This document shows positions 61,163 to 64,000 of a stretch of 64,000 bases of DNA, piece after piece. Source of the stretch: Qipengyuania atrilutea. Its GTDB lineage: Bacteria > Pseudomonadota > Alphaproteobacteria > Sphingomonadales > Sphingomonadaceae. Location of the stretch: NCBI RefSeq assembly GCF_013370205.1, contig NZ_JABWGV010000002.1, forward strand, positions 612,749-676,748. Direction: 5' to 3'. The notes under the pieces are model-generated. The model was not told where the DNA came from and did not search any database. It was given only the letters and a program-made list of their open reading frames with translations. Both the position numbers and the translations under genes were made by a program. Position 1 is the stretch's first letter. Each line of letters starts with the position of its first letter.

Positions 61163-61243
61163 GTTCCACATCTGGAACTAGTTTCGCGCATTGCGAAACA
61201 AACTTTCGCAATTCGCGTCAGATAGTTACGCGCATTGCGTAAC
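61163..61243 (+). promoter_or_regulatory. Three palindromes upstream of the methyltransferase, two sharing the GCATT spacer
   Basis: GTTCCA-CATC-TGGAAC at 61163-61178, GTTTCGC-GCATT-GCGAAAC at 61181-61199 and GTTACGC-GCATT-GCGTAAC at 61225-61243. The last two have 7-bp perfect arms, the same 5-bp spacer and start 44 bp apart, about four helical turns. They lie about 75-155 bp before the methyltransferase ATG and look like a pair of binding sites for a dimeric regulator such as a phage or XRE-type repressor. Confidence 0.5.
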
Positions 61244-61318
61244 ACGAAGAACTGCAACCTTTCAGCATTGGCGAGCCGCTTTTTTTGCTTTCTAATGATC
61301 GCAAAGGAGAAGACAGCG

Positions 61319-62673
61319 ATGACGTCGTTATCGGTTCAGTATTTCAGTCCAAGCGAGTTGTCCGCCGACCCGCGGAACGCTCGGACCCATAGTCAAAAGC
61401 AGATTGGACAAATCGCAACGTCGATCGAGCGTTTCGGGTTCAACAACCCGATCCTGATTGACAAGGCGAACCAGGTCGTTGCTGGTCACGGAAGACTTGA
61501 GGCATCGCGTAAGCTTGGCCTCGAAGCCGTGCCTGCAATCCGCCTCGACCACCTTAGCCAGGCGCAGCGCAAAGCCTATATCATTGCTGATAACCGGCTA
61601 GCAGAGTTAGCTGGCTGGGACGACGAAATCCTCGCAATTGAACTTCAGGGTCTGCTCGAGATGGACCTCGACTTCGAAATCACTGACCTTGGCTTCGCAA
61701 TGGGCGAGATCGACCTGGTGATTGGCGAGAACAGGGTAGGGGAAGGTAGTGAAAATGGTGATCAGTATATTGCCTCTTTAGGAGAACTAGCACCTATCGC
61801 CCGTCCCGGTGACCTTTGGCAGCTGGGGGCTCACCGCCTGTTCTGCGGCGATGCGCTCGACCCAGCGAGCTATCAAGTCCTGCTTGACAGCAACAAGGCA
61901 CAGTTGATCTTCACTGATCCGCCTTACAACGTCCCGATCAGTGGCCATGTTTCGGGCCTAGGCAAAGCTCGCCATCGAGAATTCGTTCAGGCATCCGGTG
62001 AAATGTCCCCAGGGTGTTTTCGAACTTTCTCCGCAGTGCGTGCACAAGGATGCGTGATGCTAGCGATAACGGTTCAATCCATTTTATCTGTATGGATTGG
62101 CGGCACATCGCGGATTTGATCGCAGCGGGAAGCACCGTCTACTCCGAACTCAAGAACATTTGTGTATGGGTCAAGTCCAACGGAGGCATGGGCACTCTTT
62201 ACCGCTCGCGTCACGAGCTCGTCGCGGTGTTCAAGGCTGGAAGCGCGCCCCACCAGAACAATGTCCAGTTGGGCGCGCACGGTCGCTACCGCACGAATGT
62301 GTGGGAATATGAGGGCATGAATAGCTTCCAGCCAGACCGCGATTGCAAGCTAACCATGCACCCGACAATCAAGCCGATTGGTTTGACCGCTGACGCAATC
62401 CTTGATTGCTCTTCGAGGGGCGATCTCGTGCTCGACCCCTTTGCAGGGTCAGGCACGACCATCCTTGCTGCCGAGCGCACCGGACGTAGATGCGGGGCTA
62501 TTGAGCTCGACCCTGCTTACGTGGACGTCGCGCTCGATCGCTATTGGCGGATGACGGGCACTAAGCCCGTGAACTTGTCGACCGGCGAAAAATACGAACC
62601 CGGTTCTACTGCAGATCAAGCTGCCAAGATCAGCGGGAACGAACTAGCCGGAGGTAACGGCTGTGAACGATGA
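61319..62673 (+). pseudogene. ParB-nuclease-domain DNA methyltransferase, frameshifted
   Basis: From ATG 61319 (AAGGAG upstream) an N-terminal ParB/Srx-like domain: 'FSPSELSADPRNARTHSQKQ', 'FNNPILIDKANQVVAGHGRL', 'VPAIRLDHLSQAQRKAYI'. Then a beta-class N6/N4 amino-methyltransferase with motif IV DPPY in 'QLIFTDPPYNVPISGHVSGL'. After EMSP (about 62,006-62,011, TCCCCAG) the frame is lost. The plus-1 continuation at 62014 reads VFSNFLRSACTRMRDASDNG, then 'VWVKSNGGMGTLYRSRHELV', 'TIKPIGLTADAILDCSSRGD' and motif I 'DPFAGSGTTILAAERTGRRC', ending at 62673. A one-base deletion in a C-run explains it. Such enzymes are common in phage-like elements. Confidence 0.8.
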
Positions 62674-63046
62674 TGAAGGTTACGAGGTTGGCTACGGCAA
62701 ACCGCCGAAGGCAACGCGGTTCCAATCAGGCCAGTCAGGTAATCCGCGGGGGCGCCCGAAAGGCAGTGCTGGGATCCAGACGCTGCTTGCCAAACATCTA
62801 GGCAAGATGGTCAACGTGACGATTGACGGTCACCAACAACGCAAGACGATTAAGGAAGCAGCTGTCTTATCGCTCGTGAAGAGTCTGATAAACGGGACCC
62901 CTGATCAAAAAATCAAATTGCTGAAGTTCATCATGCCTCTGCTTGAGGAACGTGAGACGGACGAAGAGTTTGATTTCGGAAAACTTAGCGATGACGAAGT
63001 TGATATGCTTGAAGCGTTATTAGTAAAGGGAGGGCGAACCAGTTAG
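62663..63046 (+). CDS. DUF5681 protein
   Basis: A protein of 127 residues starting at GTG 62663 (GGAGG about 8 bases before) and overlapping the methyltransferase end by 11 bp. The N-terminus 'GKPPKATRFQSGQSGNPRGR' is the DUF5681 signature (PPxxxRFKxGxSGNPxGRPKGS). The C-terminal acidic helix 'EFDFGKLSDDEVDMLEALLV' follows. The family is found in phages and integrative elements beside ParB-methyltransferases and terminase-like genes; its role is unknown. Confidence 0.82.
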   Translation: MNDDEGYEVGYGKPPKATRFQSGQSGNPRGRPKGSAGIQTLLAKHLGKMVNVTIDGHQQRKTIKEAAVLSLVKSLINGTPDQKIKLLKFIMPLLEERETDEEFDFGKLSDDEVDMLEALLVKGGRTS

Positions 63047-63460
63047 CGGTGAAACCGCGAATGTGAAGCTAGGGAGTAGCTGTTTTGTGCCCCAAGCCCG
63101 GACATTGGGCGAGCAAATCGTCTTGTCCGAAAGCTGACCATCCGGGCTAGCAGCGCGGTGTCTGCTGCTGGTCCCGATCGACCAGCTCACGAACGTTCCT
63201 TCTCCTTGGTCAATCAGATCGTCACTTGACAGTCCCGCCCAACGCCTCTGGGTCGAGAAATTCTAACCCAGAATAGTGCAAATTTCTGGTCGCAGATTAG
63301 TAGCGATGTACGCACTAACGCGAACTTCTGAAAGCTTTTATTCGTCAGGAGCGCAGCATGGCTCGCTCTCGTCCTCGCGGGCGGTGGCGACCGTTATTCG
63401 CCAAACAACATGGCGCGAAGATCCCACGCAATCGTCAACATATACATGGAAAGCGCCAGT

Positions 63461-63483
63461 GAAGCGCCGTCGAACGGCGCTTC
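63461..63483. terminator. Hairpin without clear U-tract, possible terminator
   Basis: GAAGCGCCG (63461-63469) and CGGCGCTTC (63475-63483) pair perfectly with a 5-base loop (TCGAA). No T-run follows on either strand, so termination is uncertain. Confidence 0.35.
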
Positions 63484-63589
63484 CGGCTAGCGCAAAAATA
63501 GTGCAAACCGGAACGGCGCTTACAAGCATCAAAGCCCGAAAATCTGTTAATTAACTCATTGCGCAAAATATTAGACCAAGAGCATTCTA

Positions 63590-63609
63590 TTTGTGATACA
63601 TGTCACAAA
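63590..63609 (+). promoter_or_regulatory. CRP/FNR-family binding site upstream of mmsA
   Basis: TTTGTGATACATGTCACAAA contains TGTGA-N6-TCACA (63592-63607), the exact half-site pattern of CRP-like regulators. It lies about 300 bp upstream of the mmsA start. No closer promoter was recognised. Confidence 0.55.
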
Positions 63610-63902
63610 CAATTTGATTTATGTTTTAGACCGTTATCAGACTGACGGCGGCAGCAAGATTGATGTGCAGCAATTTCGTTTATTGCGATGACTAGGAAGG
63701 GATTATGATGACTCGCCGCTATACGCCTGCATCGTGCTGACGGCCCACGCCCACGCTCGCTGCGCCAAATTTCTACGATACCGTTGACATATAGGTGAGA
63801 AAGGGTAGCTTCCTGTTTGAGGAACTTGTCTGCCTCCGCGGCAGGCTTCGGGCTTTCTGTCATAGAAGGTAAGGCGCATACGTCCGCGCGAGAGTGGAGC
63901 TG

Positions 63903-64000
63903 ATGAATAAGTTGCGCACCATTGATCACTTCATTGCCGGGGGAGCAGGCGGCGGCTCGGCCCGCACGCACGATATCTGGAACCCTTCGACCGGCGAAGT
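63903..64000 (+). CDS. mmsA: Methylmalonate-semialdehyde dehydrogenase (CoA-acylating), N-terminal part only
   Basis: The ATG at 63903 opens a frame running off the window, MNKLRTIDHFIAGGAGGGSA continuing 'RTHDIWNPSTGEV'. 'IDHFIxGxxxxxxxxxxxDIWNPSTGEV' is the N-terminal signature of mmsA, an ALDH-family enzyme of valine and propionate catabolism that forms propionyl-CoA. Only 32 residues are visible. GTGGAG lies just before the ATG. Confidence 0.8.
   Translation, partial: MNKLRTIDHFIAGGAGGGSARTHDIWNPSTGE

Larger units (their letters stand above)
59945..61318. other. Gene-poor, AT-richer accessory segment
   Basis: Nearly 1.4 kb without a supported gene. Short open frames (for example 60006-60284 and 60480-60698 on the minus strand) have no recognisable family and are embedded in repeats. 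The region has more A+T than the flanking genes and holds inverted repeats built on CAGGGA and, at 61163-61243, on GTTnnn-type palindromes. It looks like the decayed end of an integrated element. Confidence 0.6.
63047..63902. other. Intergenic accessory border region
   Basis: No gene supported. It contains two hairpins, GCTGGTC/GACCAGC (63167-63186) and GAAGCGCCG/CGGCGCTTC (63461-63483), and a CRP-like site at 63590-63609. Open frames on both strands (63276-63554, 63603-63971 minus) have no recognisable features. Core genome resumes at mmsA. Confidence 0.5.

Noticed and set aside
63603..63971. Minus-strand frame of 122 residues divergent from and overlapping mmsA
   Set aside because: It overlaps the mmsA start, has no recognised domain and contains many Cys/Arg typical of non-coding frames.

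Overview
The window looks like part of the chromosome of a marine, high-GC alphaproteobacterium of the Sphingomonadales, most likely Erythrobacteraceae (Erythrobacter, Qipengyuania or Altererythrobacter type). The reasons are the gene content (a retinal rhodopsin with its carotenoid cleavage gene, RcdA, a DUF2254 pair, an Entner-Doudoroff operon, many TonB-dependent functions) and dense, overlapping gene packing. This is inferred from recognised families only; no search was run.

Layout. 0-11.5 kb: start of an old-yellow-enzyme gene, an EamA exporter, two DUF2254 membrane proteins, a two-gene rhodopsin operon (light-driven ion pump with an NTQ motif, plus the Blh retinal-forming oxygenase), nadA, a membrane protein, DUF4230, an MBL hydrolase, glpK, rcdA and YdcH-like proteins. 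12-17.3 kb: ptsP, a RodZ-like protein, cpoB and tilS. 17.3-25 kb (minus strand): zwf-edd-glk-eda plus a PEP-carboxylase-like gene, a tightly coupled Entner-Doudoroff operon. 25-33 kb: transglutaminase, a Trp-rich 14-codon ORF with a terminator, a CHASE2-EAL phosphodiesterase, rimO, a K+ channel, surE and serS. 33-39.7 kb: sulfotransferase, two small proteins and a copper module (copA-copB divergent from csoR-DUF411-glutaredoxin/MauE). 39.8-47.2 kb: GH43 behind a LacI-type operator, then a phosphate-starvation cluster on the minus strand (TonB receptor, phoD, plcP, agt) preceded by three CTGTC repeats at exact 11-bp spacing. 47.3-56 kb: aldo-keto reductase, small stress proteins, an iron-receptor operon with a Fur-like box, and arsR-arsC-arsB. 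56-60 kb: interrupted MscS, hairpin array, ZntB-like transporter, Kup remnant, a lone RodA. 60-63.9 kb: AT-richer, gene-poor accessory segment with inverted repeats, a frameshifted ParB-methyltransferase and DUF5681. The window ends in mmsA.

How the genes work together. Three nutrient-stress modules stand out. The light module makes retinal and uses it in a rhodopsin whose motif predicts inward chloride pumping. The phosphorus module combines outer-membrane uptake, a secreted phosphatase and lipid remodelling (PlcP removes phospholipid headgroups, Agt glycosylates the diacylglycerol), but plcP carries an in-frame TGA. The copper module pairs a periplasmic multicopper oxidase and a Met/His-rich outer-membrane protein with a CsoR-type sensor. 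Three reading frames (plcP, mscS, methyltransferase) are broken by single-site changes in the right third of the window, so either decay or base-level error should be considered. No rRNA, tRNA, CRISPR array or intact insertion sequence was recognised.
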